A stretch of DNA of 64,000 nt, from positions 838,501 to 902,500 of the forward strand of contig NZ_CP038255.1 of the NCBI RefSeq assembly GCF_004564135.1. Direction: 5' to 3'. Source of the stretch: Terasakiella sp. SH-1. GTDB lineage: Bacteria; Pseudomonadota; Alphaproteobacteria; Rhodospirillales; Terasakiellaceae. Under the pieces are notes generated by a model, which was not told where the DNA came from, ran no database searches, and worked only from the letters and a program-made list of their open reading frames with translations. How positions within the stretch are numbered: position 1 is the first letter of the stretch; each line of letters begins with the position of its first letter. Shown in pieces: positions 53,385 through 60,611 of the stretch. Position numbers and translations under genes: made by a program.

Positions 53385-54335
53385 ATGAAGTTTCTTTCCA
53401 TACTCTTTTTAAGTGTTGTGTTCCTTTTGTCCATGATCGGGCAGGGGCGTGCGCTAGAGGCTGTTTCCTTAAAGCTTCAGTGGTTGGACCAATTCCAGTT
53501 TGCCGGATATTATATGGCAAAGGAAAAGGGCTTTTATCAAAACGCCGGTCTGGATGTTGAGATTATTCCTTTTACATTTGGGTCTTCCAATGTCGTGGAA
53601 GATGTTGTTTTGGGGAAGGCAACTTATGGAACGGGACGTTCTTCCCTTTTGGCAGCACGTTATCAGGGATTACCCGTTGTTGCATTGGCGGCTGTTTTTC
53701 AGGAGACACCATCTGTCTTATTGACACGAACAGATACTGGAATTGAAAATATTTCTGATTTGATTGGACGTCGTATTATGATCACGCCAGATGAGCTGGG
53801 GGCAGCTGCGACGATGGGAATGTTGGCTTCTCAGGGGTTACGGGCCTTTGATATCGTGCGCATTAAGCACAGCTATAATCTGGATGACCTGATTAACAAA
53901 AATACAGATGCTATGGCTTGTTATGTTTCTAACGAACCATTTGTCCTGAAAGAAAAAGGTGTGGCTTTTAACAGTTTTGCTCCTAGCCAATATGGTCAGA
54001 ATTATTATGGTGATTTGCTGTTTACCTCTGAATCTGAGGCTAAGTCTCATCCAAAGCGGGTGGCGGCATTTAAAAAGGCATCGTTGCAGGGCTGGGCTTA
54101 TGCCTTTAACCATATTGAAGAGACGGCCCGCTTGATTAAGGCAAAATATAACGGGCAGGATAAGTCGATTGAAAGCCTGATTTTTGAAGGCCGGGAATTG
54201 AAAAAGCTGGCCTATAAAAAAGGTGTGCCTTTAGGGAATATCAGCACAGAACGTTTTCAGGAAATTGCCCGGCTTTACTATGACCTTGGGGTCTTATCTG
54301 AGATTAAGCCCATTGATGGGTTTATTTGGGATTGA
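53385..54335 (+). CDS. NMT1/THI5-like ABC substrate-binding protein
   Basis: A 316-residue exported binding protein. The signal peptide (FLSILFLSVVFLLSMIGQGRA) is followed by the NMT1/THI5 pattern: VSLKLQWLDQFQFAGYYMAKEKGFYQNAGLDVEI... (first 20 quoted in part), GRSSLLAARYQGLPVVALAA. These bind pyrimidine precursors, riboflavin or sulfonates. No permease or ATPase gene is adjacent, so it is an orphan; related domains also sit on sensor kinases. ATG 53385 follows the start of a short in-frame extension (53364). The last 14 bases overlap the convergent DUF188 stop. Confidence 0.85.
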   Translation: MKFLSILFLSVVFLLSMIGQGRALEAVSLKLQWLDQFQFAGYYMAKEKGFYQNAGLDVEIIPFTFGSSNVVEDVVLGKATYGTGRSSLLAARYQGLPVVALAAVFQETPSVLLTRTDTGIENISDLIGRRIMITPDELGAAATMGMLASQGLRAFDIVRIKHSYNLDDLINKNTDAMACYVSNEPFVLKEKGVAFNSFAPSQYGQNYYGDLLFTSESEAKSHPKRVAAFKKASLQGWAYAFNHIEETARLIKAKYNGQDKSIESLIFEGRELKKLAYKKGVPLGNISTERFQEIARLYYDLGVLSEIKPIDGFIWD

Positions 54336-54777
54336 AGCTTTTCTGAACCAGTGTGTCCAGATTGCTTAAAAATTTGGAACGATCGCTTTTGGAAAAGCTT
54401 TTGCCTGATCCACCTTCAATTTCCCCAATATCACGTAAATGGGTCATTAGATCACGAGAGGCAAGGGCCATCCCGATACTGTCTTCGGTAAATTCCTGAC
54501 CATTGTGATTGATGACAGCAGCCCCCTTTTTAATGCAGCGCGCAGCCAGTGGAATATCCCCGGTAATACAGATATCATCTGCATTAATATGCTCGGCAAT
54601 CCAGTTATCGGCTTCATCGGGGCCTTCGGGGGCCAGCTGCATATGGATGAGAGGGCTTTGGGGCAGGCGCAGCCACTGATTTGCGACAAAGTGGACGGGG
54701 GTGTTGTGACGGGCAACCACTTTTAAAGTTTCGTCTTTAACCGGACAAGCATCCGCATCCACATAGATTTTGCTCAT
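54322..54777 (-). CDS. YaiI/YqxD family protein (DUF188)
   Basis: A 151-residue protein with the PIN-like DUF188 fold: IYVDADACPVKDETLKVVARH at the N-terminus, then DADDICITGDIPLAARCIKKG-like segment (NADDICITGDIPLAARCI) and a C-terminal helix. Acidic residues fit a nuclease-like metal site but no activity is known for the family. Its stop overlaps the convergent binding-protein gene by 14 bases. Confidence 0.88.
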   Translation of the reverse strand: MSKIYVDADACPVKDETLKVVARHNTPVHFVANQWLRLPQSPLIHMQLAPEGPDEADNWIAEHINADDICITGDIPLAARCIKKGAAVINHNGQEFTEDSIGMALASRDLMTHLRDIGEIEGGSGKSFSKSDRSKFLSNLDTLVQKSFNPK

Positions 54778-54798
54778 ATTACAGCCCTTTTCTCTAAA

Positions 54799-55602
54799 TC
54801 ACATCATTGGTTTATGCCGTTCGTCAATATCCATATAAAGTGTGTACACATTTCCGTCGCGCCAAAACGTTACAGGAACTTTATTTTTTCCAGGTAATGT
54901 GTTTGCAATAGATCTAAAATGTTTTGCATCTTTGATTTTTATATCATCAACAGAAATGAGAATATCATCTTTGAATAGATTGGCGTTAAAGGCGGAAGAG
55001 TCTTTAAACACAACAGCGATGACAGCGCCAAAATTACTGCTGGTTGCTTTGCGTTGTTCAGTTTTTAGATTGCTGACAAGAACGCCAAAGCCACCAGGGG
55101 TGCGTTTTACGAAAAAGAGGGCCTCTTGTTCATATTTTTTTATGTAATTTGGGATCCAGGTTGTCGTTGTACCATAAGTTGTTGATGTTCCAGAAAAGAA
55201 TGTCGTTCCGCTTGAGTAGGCATTGTTGACTCTTCCTGAATGATAGGTTGTTTGGGTGTCTGGTGTTGTTAGGGCGAACGAGCGGTCCTCTGTTCCGGTA
55301 TATTTTTTGATAAAGAGAACTCTAGCCGCTTGTAACTTCTGAGCAACGCTTTGGATATGAGCATTTGTTGCGGCTTCGCCGTTAAAGGAGGAGCTTCCAA
55401 CGTACAAATAGCCTTCTTCCATGAGGCTATCTAGCTTTTCTTTGGCGCCTTCATGTTTTGAGAGAATAATCTCAGCAGGGCCTGTGTGGGGAATAAAGTC
55501 TGATAGGGCAGGGCTGTTTGGACTCGCCTTATAAAATTTTTCAACACTATTTACGCAGGCTGACAAGCTGAACAATAAAGTGAAAATTGCAATGTAACGC
55601 AT
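54799..55602 (-). CDS. Lipoprotein with C-terminal PDZ domain
   Basis: A 267-residue outer- or inner-membrane lipoprotein. The lipobox LSAC follows a short hydrophobic leader (MRYIAIFTLLFSLSACVNS). Residues about 30-175 have no recognised domain (Ser/Thr/Tyr-rich loop YHSGRVNNAYSSGTTFFSGT). The final 80 residues form a PDZ domain (FGAVIAVVFKDSSAFNANLF, DDILISVDDIKIKD). ATG 55602 chosen for the lipoprotein signal; the frame is open upstream to 55872 inside the dnaJ-like gene, which is rejected. GAAGG lies upstream. Confidence 0.8.
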   Translation of the reverse strand: MRYIAIFTLLFSLSACVNSVEKFYKASPNSPALSDFIPHTGPAEIILSKHEGAKEKLDSLMEEGYLYVGSSSFNGEAATNAHIQSVAQKLQAARVLFIKKYTGTEDRSFALTTPDTQTTYHSGRVNNAYSSGTTFFSGTSTTYGTTTTWIPNYIKKYEQEALFFVKRTPGGFGVLVSNLKTEQRKATSSNFGAVIAVVFKDSSAFNANLFKDDILISVDDIKIKDAKHFRSIANTLPGKNKVPVTFWRDGNVYTLYMDIDERHKPMM

Positions 55603-55669
55603 AAAGGGTACCTTCAACTGATTTTGTTGAAGGAGTATAGTATGCGTATTATGTTCTTTAAAGTGTATT

Positions 55670-56641
55670 TTAGCTTTTCTTTGCACGGACGCTGTAGGGT
55701 TTGCGTTCGGCCCATTGTTTGACAAACTCGGCAAATTCCTTGTCGGACTTTTCCGGTAGCATGACACGCAGTTTGACATATTGGTCGCCGCGTTTACCGT
55801 CTTTGGATTTAATGCCTTTTCCACGCAGGCGCAGGGTTGTGCCGGAGTTGGCATGTTCCGGGACCTTGACATTTACAGGGCCGTCAATGGTTGGAGCTTC
55901 GATCTTGGCCCCCATAATGGCTTCGGGAACGGTGACGGGCAAATCCAGATGAACATCATTGCCTTTGCGTGAGAACATCGGGTCTGGCTTGATGTGGATT
56001 TCCACCATGGCATCCCCGCTGGGCGCACCGTTTAAGCCCGGCATACCTTGACCTTTTAAGCGCAGGGACTGACCGTCTTCAAAGCCGGGGGGGACATTGA
56101 CATTCAATTTCTTACCTGTGGGCAGGCGGACTTCTTTTTTGCAGCCGCGTGCGGCTTCACTGAAATCAAGTTCCAGCCAGCAATTAACCGTTGCGCCTTT
56201 TTGTTGGGGATGGGTTTCATCGCCAAAGCCGCCGCTGAAGTTGGAATTAAAGCCACCAAAGCCGCCGCCAAATCCGGAAAACGGATCATCATCTTTTTGC
56301 CCGCCACCACGGGCTTGATTGGCAAAATCCTTGAAAATATCGTGAAAGCTTGCGCCATCGCCAAATCCGCTGGTGGAGCTGCGGCGTTGGCCGCGAAAAC
56401 CACCAGAACGGAATGTGGGATTACCATCGGCATCAATTTGCCCCCGGTCAAACTGTGCACGTTTATCTTCGTCTGAGAGAAGCTGATAGGCCGCTTGAAT
56501 CCCTTTAAAACGCTCTTCCGCCTTACTGTCGCCTTGGTGCAGATCAGGGTGATTCTGACGGGCAAGTTTACGGTAGGCCGATTTGATCTCATCTTGAGAT
56601 GCGTTTTTACTGAGTCCGAGGACGGCGTATGGGTCTCTCAT
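55670..56641 (-). CDS. DnaJ-like (CbpA-type) co-chaperone without zinc finger
   Basis: A 323-residue type II J protein. The J domain (residues 1-70) has HPD in KLARQNHPDLHQG. It is followed by a long Gly/Phe-rich region (SGFGGGFGGFNSNFSGGFG) and two DnaJ C-terminal beta domains; the CxxCxGxG zinc repeats are absent, as in CbpA. It delivers substrates to DnaK. No partner gene is nearby in the window. Confidence 0.93.
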   Translation of the reverse strand: MRDPYAVLGLSKNASQDEIKSAYRKLARQNHPDLHQGDSKAEERFKGIQAAYQLLSDEDKRAQFDRGQIDADGNPTFRSGGFRGQRRSSTSGFGDGASFHDIFKDFANQARGGGQKDDDPFSGFGGGFGGFNSNFSGGFGDETHPQQKGATVNCWLELDFSEAARGCKKEVRLPTGKKLNVNVPPGFEDGQSLRLKGQGMPGLNGAPSGDAMVEIHIKPDPMFSRKGNDVHLDLPVTVPEAIMGAKIEAPTIDGPVNVKVPEHANSGTTLRLRGKGIKSKDGKRGDQYVKLRVMLPEKSDKEFAEFVKQWAERKPYSVRAKKS

Positions 56642-56700
56642 GTTTTCAACAAAATCCTAATTATAGAAATCTTGGCGCATAAATAGTCGCCTTCGCAGGA

Positions 56701-57183
56701 TTAGTCAACGGTGCGCCATGTGCCATCGGGGCGGCGACAGGCTGTGCCTGAGATGGTTTCCAGCTGTCCGTCAATGGTAACGGTACTGCTATATTCACGA
56801 CAAGGTTCTGTGCGTGCGGGTTCGTAATAGGTTTTGGTCGGTGTGACGCTGCCATAATTACCGCTATCGGGGTTTGACCAGCTGGAGGTTTCGCCAACGG
56901 GTTTGTTTTCCAGTGCTTCCTGTGTGGTGCGTTCCATTTTCATTTTATCCAGCTCGTCCATGGAGCGGCCAATGGAACTGCCCAGCCAGGCACCAGCCAG
57001 AGTGCCCAAGGCAACGCCAACTGTATTTCCTTTTCCCTTACCCATGTTGGAGCCAATAACCGCACCGGCAGCGGCCCCTAAAATTGTCCCGAGGGTCTCT
57101 TTAGGGTTGTCTTCCATGGTGGTTTGACAGGCTGCCAGCATGGAAAGGGCACCAAGGGCACATGCAAATTTTGACATAGACAT
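56701..57183 (-). CDS. Glycine-zipper outer-membrane lipoprotein (RT0821/Lpp0805-like)
   Basis: A 160-residue lipoprotein. The lipobox LAAC lies after a leader starting MSMSKFACALGALSM. A glycine-zipper segment follows: GTILGAAAGAVIGSNMG and GVALGTLAGAWLGSSIG, then a soluble domain with a cysteine pair (EPCREYSS, SGTACRRPDGTW), the pattern of the RT0821/Lpp0805 surface-protein family. Probable outer-membrane location. Divergent from pdxH. Confidence 0.87.
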   Translation of the reverse strand: MSMSKFACALGALSMLAACQTTMEDNPKETLGTILGAAAGAVIGSNMGKGKGNTVGVALGTLAGAWLGSSIGRSMDELDKMKMERTTQEALENKPVGETSSWSNPDSGNYGSVTPTKTYYEPARTEPCREYSSTVTIDGQLETISGTACRRPDGTWRTVD

Positions 57184-57274
57184 GACGAAAGACCTTTCGT
57201 GTGGGTTGACAAATGCGTAACAAGAAGCGAACTCTACTTATATCGCTTATTTACAATTTTAAGACAGGTTTGTC

Positions 57275-57859
57275 GTGACGCAAAGCCCTAATCCCATTTC
57301 TTTATTCCATGAATGGATGAAAGAAGCCGAAGAAAGTGAAATCAATGACCCAAACGCCATGTCTTTGGCAACGGCGACAAAAGACGGTGTGCCATCGGTT
57401 CGCATGGTGTTGTTGAAAGGTGCAGATGAAGACGGGTTTGTCTTTTATACAAATCTGGGAAGCCGCAAGGCCGAAGAATTGTTGGAAAACCCCCATGCCG
57501 CCCTGTGTCTGCATTGGAAATCCTTGCGCAAACAGGTGCGTGTGGAAGGGGCGATTGAACCCGTGAGTGAGGCAGAGGCAGATGAGTATTTCCACAGCCG
57601 CGCCCGCGTCAGCCGCATTGGTGCCTGGGCGTCCAAACAGTCACAGGAAATGGAAGGGCGTTGGGAGCTGGAAAAACGGGTGGCGGAATTTACCGCAAAG
57701 TTCGGTATTGGCGATATCCCCCGTCCTGAATTTTGGTCCGGTTTTCGCTTGAAGCCACGGGCGATTGAGTTTTGGAGTGACCAAAAGTTCCGTCTTCATG
57801 ATCGAGTCGTCTATAGCCAGCTTGATGGGGACTGGGTGACAAAACGCCTTTTCCCATAA
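57275..57859 (+). CDS. pdxH: Pyridoxamine 5'-phosphate oxidase
   Basis: A 194-residue FMN enzyme that oxidises PNP or PMP to pyridoxal phosphate. Diagnostic stretches are [34 protein letters not shown], and the C-terminal [22 protein letters not shown] (PNPOx signature). GTG start at 57275. Length is slightly short at the N-terminus compared with E. coli PdxH, which is normal in this class. Followed by fieF after 19 bases, likely one transcript. Confidence 0.95.
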   Translation: MTQSPNPISLFHEWMKEAEESEINDPNAMSLATATKDGVPSVRMVLLKGADEDGFVFYTNLGSRKAEELLENPHAALCLHWKSLRKQVRVEGAIEPVSEAEADEYFHSRARVSRIGAWASKQSQEMEGRWELEKRVAEFTAKFGIGDIPRPEFWSGFRLKPRAIEFWSDQKFRLHDRVVYSQLDGDWVTKRLFP

Positions 57860-57878
57860 ATTCAAAAGGTAGGTTGTG

Positions 57879-58793
57879 ATGAATATAACGCAGGAAGAGC
57901 TGAACAAGCCCAGACTCATGCGTGCGGCGACCTATGCCTCTGTGAGTGTCGCGGTGGTTTTGATTGGGGTAAAAATCTTTGCCTGGCTGGCAACGGATTC
58001 TGTCAGTTTACTCTCAACCTTGGTGGACTCTATTCTGGATGCCGGGGCGTCACTGGTGAATTTAATCGCTGTCCATTATGCCTTACAGCCAGCTGATCGC
58101 GACCACCGTTTTGGTCATGGTAAGGCAGAGCCTTTGGCGGGTTTGTTGCAATCCGGTTTTATTTTTGCATCTGCTTTGTTTTTGATTTTTGAAACGGGCA
58201 AACGCTTTTTGGCCCCTCAGCCCATTGAAAACAGTACGATGGGAATTAGTGTCATGGGGATTTCCATTGCCTTGACCATTGCGTTGGTCACGTTTCAAAA
58301 ATATGTGGTGCGCAAAACCCAGTCTGTGGCTGTAAATGCAGACTCATTGCATTATACCACCGATATTTTGGTCAATGTCGGGGTCATTGTGGCCCTGATT
58401 GTGACAAGCTTGACGGACTGGTTGTGGTTTGATCCGCTTATTGCTGGGGTGATTGCGCTTTATATCTTGTGGTCTGTGCGTGCCATTGCCATGGATGCCA
58501 TGGATTTATTGATGGATCACGAGTTTCCTGACCATGAACGTGCGACCATTAAAAATGCGGTAATGTCTGTGAAGCAGGTCAAAGGCTTACATGATTTACG
58601 GACCCGTTCCAGTGGGCCGCATAAATTCATCCAGCTCCATCTGGTTTTGGATGGGGATTTAACGTTGCGCGACAGTCATGCCATTTCTGATGAGGTAGAA
58701 GCATTGCTGCGTCAGCTTTACCCGGATGCAGAGATCCTGATCCATGAAGACCCGGATGATATTGTTGAAGATATCCCGGAATTTGAGAAATAA
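57879..58793 (+). CDS. fieF: Cation diffusion facilitator, FieF-like
   Basis: A 304-residue CDF exporter of divalent metals. Six hydrophobic helices are followed by the cytoplasmic metal-binding domain. Site A residues are in LSTLVDSILDAGASLVN and HYTTDILVN; RDHRFGHGKAEPLAGL and HDLRTRSSGPHKFIQLHL match E. coli FieF (YiiP) closely, which exports Zn, Fe and Cd. AAAGGTAGG precedes ATG 57879; a GTG lies one codon upstream. Co-transcribed with pdxH by spacing. Confidence 0.9.
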   Translation: MNITQEELNKPRLMRAATYASVSVAVVLIGVKIFAWLATDSVSLLSTLVDSILDAGASLVNLIAVHYALQPADRDHRFGHGKAEPLAGLLQSGFIFASALFLIFETGKRFLAPQPIENSTMGISVMGISIALTIALVTFQKYVVRKTQSVAVNADSLHYTTDILVNVGVIVALIVTSLTDWLWFDPLIAGVIALYILWSVRAIAMDAMDLLMDHEFPDHERATIKNAVMSVKQVKGLHDLRTRSSGPHKFIQLHLVLDGDLTLRDSHAISDEVEALLRQLYPDAEILIHEDPDDIVEDIPEFEK

Positions 58794-58827
58794 AGTTTTT
58801 CTATTTTATGAGTTTACGCCCTAAAAC

Positions 58828-58892
58828 GTCATCCTCGCGTATGCGGGGATCTTTGTGACCCCCATAGATTTCCGATCAAGTCGGGAATGACG
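58828..58892. repeat. Dispersed gtcatcc palindromic element after fieF
   Basis: gtcatcctcgcgtatgcggg starts and gatcaagtcgggaatgacg ends a 65-base copy 34 bases after the fieF stop. The left half carries the GCG hairpin and the right half the diverged GATCAAGTC hairpin. Confidence 0.8.
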
Positions 58893-58940
58893 AATTGGGT
58901 GGTTGATTGAGCAATCTTTTATGTTTAGGGCAATAAAAAA

Positions 58941-58980
58941 GCGCACCAACCGACAGGTTTGAGGGGATCGGTTGATGCGC
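58941..58980 (-). terminator. Rho-independent terminator after DUF2892 gene
   Basis: On the minus strand GCGCATCAACCGA pairs with TCGGTTGGTGCGC (one G-T type mismatch) around a 14-base loop and is followed by TTTTTTATTG. It ends the regulator-DUF2892 transcript 68 bases after the stop. Confidence 0.8.
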
Positions 58981-59048
58981 TTAGAGCGTGAACGCTCCAC
59001 ACCCGAACTTGGGAGGGGCCCCGTCGGGAATTTGGTATCTTTGGAAGC

Positions 59049-59252
59049 TTAGCTGAAAGCTTCGCCCGGCTTTGCACCCAGCTTTTTCAGGATGGTCGCC
59101 AGTGGGCAGAACCCTGTAAATGCCGCCTGAAACATATTGGCACCGACAAAAGCAGTCAGCCACCAGAAGTTCGGGTGAACGAAGAAGGTCAGGGCCAGAG
59201 ACAGCAGAATCATTGCGCCAGCAAAAGCCATTACGATACGGTCAATACTCAT
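59049..59252 (-). CDS. DUF2892 membrane protein
   Basis: A 67-residue protein with two hydrophobic segments ([19 protein letters not shown] and [19 protein letters not shown]) and a conserved-looking cysteine in [12 protein letters not shown], the DUF2892/YgaP-tail family often found in sulfide-responsive BigR operons. ATG 59252 overlaps the regulator stop as ATGA, so the two are coupled. Function unknown; membrane location is clear. Confidence 0.88.
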   Translation of the reverse strand: MSIDRIVMAFAGAMILLSLALTFFVHPNFWWLTAFVGANMFQAAFTGFCPLATILKKLGAKPGEAFS

Positions 59253-59566
59253 GAGTTTTCCTTCAAGTCCAGTGTCGGGCAATAGAGCCCATAAAGGGTT
59301 TCAATCAATTTCTCCACTTCACCAGAAGTCAGAGAATAAAAAATCATTTGCGATTCCCGCCGGGTTGTGACCAGACCTTGAGAACGCAGTTTGGCAAGAT
59401 GTTGCGATAAAGCTGATTGTTTTAAACCAACAAGGTCTTCCAGCTCTCCGACTGACTTTTCACCGTTGCCAAGTTGGCATAAGATCATCAGACGTCGTTC
59501 ATTCCCCATCATTTTGAGGAGTTCGGATGCTGCAAGTGCCTTATCTGCAAAATCTTTAATATTCAT
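59249..59566 (-). CDS. ArsR-family regulator, SqrR/BigR-like (locus B)
   Basis: A 105-residue winged-helix repressor, paralogue of the regulator at 37256. [23 protein letters not shown]30 (LMILCQL) and C96 (LYGLYCPT) are 66 residues apart, as in SqrR and BigR. It is coupled to DUF2892, a usual BigR-operon partner, and divergent from the RND adaptor and pump. ATG 59566 follows a promoter so closely that the message may be leaderless. A longer frame to 59632 runs across the promoter and is rejected. Confidence 0.85.
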   Translation of the reverse strand: MNIKDFADKALAASELLKMMGNERRLMILCQLGNGEKSVGELEDLVGLKQSALSQHLAKLRSQGLVTTRRESQMIFYSLTSGEVEKLIETLYGLYCPTLDLKENS

Positions 59567-59573
59567 AGTTGCT

Positions 59574-59604
59574 AATTTAGCTGTGAATGATACTATTGTC
59601 AATA
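59574..59604 (-). promoter_or_regulatory. Promoter and candidate operator of the locus B regulator
   Basis: On the minus strand TTGACA (59602-59597) and TAAATT (59579-59574) are 17 bases apart, a near-consensus promoter. The palindrome TATTG-t-CAATA (59594-59604) covers the -35 and is a candidate operator for autoregulation. The ATG begins seven bases after the -10, so +1 falls at or next to the start codon. Confidence 0.55.
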
Positions 59605-59630
59605 CGAATAATTCTAATTGGAGCCTTCCC

Positions 59631-60611
59631 ATGAATTTGCGCCGCTTTGCCTTGCTTTCTTCGCTGGTCCTTTTTCAACCTGCTTTGCTTCAGGCTCAGG
59701 AGGTCTTTCCCGTACGGCTTCAGATGATTGAAGATAAAAAAGCGGTGCTGGCGACCGTGCAAACCGTTGACTTGACCCCGGCGCGTGCCCGTATTGGCGG
59801 AACAGTTGTGGAACTGTTGGTCGATGAAGGCAGTGCGGTGAAAGATGGTGAAGTCATCGCCCGCATTAAGGATGAAAAGCTCCAACTGGAAAAACAAGCG
59901 GTGGAAGCACGCATTGCTTCCTTGCAGGCAGAACGCAAGCTGGCCAAGATTGCTTTGGATCGGGCGCAGCGTTTGCGCAAAAGTGGGGCGGGGTCTCAAG
60001 CCAAGCTGGATGAAGCCCGCACCAATCTGGATGTGGTGGTGAAAAACCTGACGGCCATGGAAAATGAACGTGGCCTTGTTTTACAGCGTGAACGCGAAGG
60101 TGCAGTTCTGTCTCCGGCCAAGGGCCGGGTGATCAGTGTGAAAGTCACCAGCGGGGTGGTGGTGATGCCGGGTGAAGCCATTGCGACGATTGCGGATCAA
60201 ACCTATATCCTGCGTATCGAAGTGCCTGAACGCCATGCCCGGTTTATTCAGCACGGTGATACGGTGCAGGTTGGTGAACGTGGCACAGGAAACGGGATGG
60301 AAACGCTGCGCACTGGGAATGTGCGACAAGTGTATCCCGCCATGCAAAATGGCCGTGTTATTGCAGATGTTGAGGTTTCAGGGTTGGGAGATTTCTTTAT
60401 TGGGGAACGTATCCGCGTGTTTGTCTCTACGGGCAAACGCGAAACTTATTTGGTGCCCCAAGATTATGTCTACAGCCGTTATGGGCTTCATTATGTGCGC
60501 TTAAAAGATAATCGTGAAGTGGTGGTCCAGCCCGGTCGTTTGATGGATGGAAAGTATGAGATCCTTTCCGGTTTACGTAGCGGAGATCAGTTGATTGGGG
60601 GTGGCTCATGA
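59631..60611 (+). CDS. RND efflux periplasmic adaptor subunit (locus B)
   Basis: A 326-residue membrane fusion protein with a signal peptide (FALLSSLVLFQPALLQAQ). It shows the lipoyl half ARIGGTVVELLVDEGSAVKDG, a helical hairpin (EARIASLQAERKLAKIALDRAQRL), and the second half LSPAKGRVISVKVTSGVVV with barrel and proximal domains. TTGGAG lies before ATG 59631; the frame is open to 59391 across the regulator gene and that extension is rejected. The stop overlaps the pump start as ATGA. Confidence 0.92.
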   Translation: MNLRRFALLSSLVLFQPALLQAQEVFPVRLQMIEDKKAVLATVQTVDLTPARARIGGTVVELLVDEGSAVKDGEVIARIKDEKLQLEKQAVEARIASLQAERKLAKIALDRAQRLRKSGAGSQAKLDEARTNLDVVVKNLTAMENERGLVLQREREGAVLSPAKGRVISVKVTSGVVVMPGEAIATIADQTYILRIEVPERHARFIQHGDTVQVGERGTGNGMETLRTGNVRQVYPAMQNGRVIADVEVSGLGDFFIGERIRVFVSTGKRETYLVPQDYVYSRYGLHYVRLKDNREVVVQPGRLMDGKYEILSGLRSGDQLIGGGS

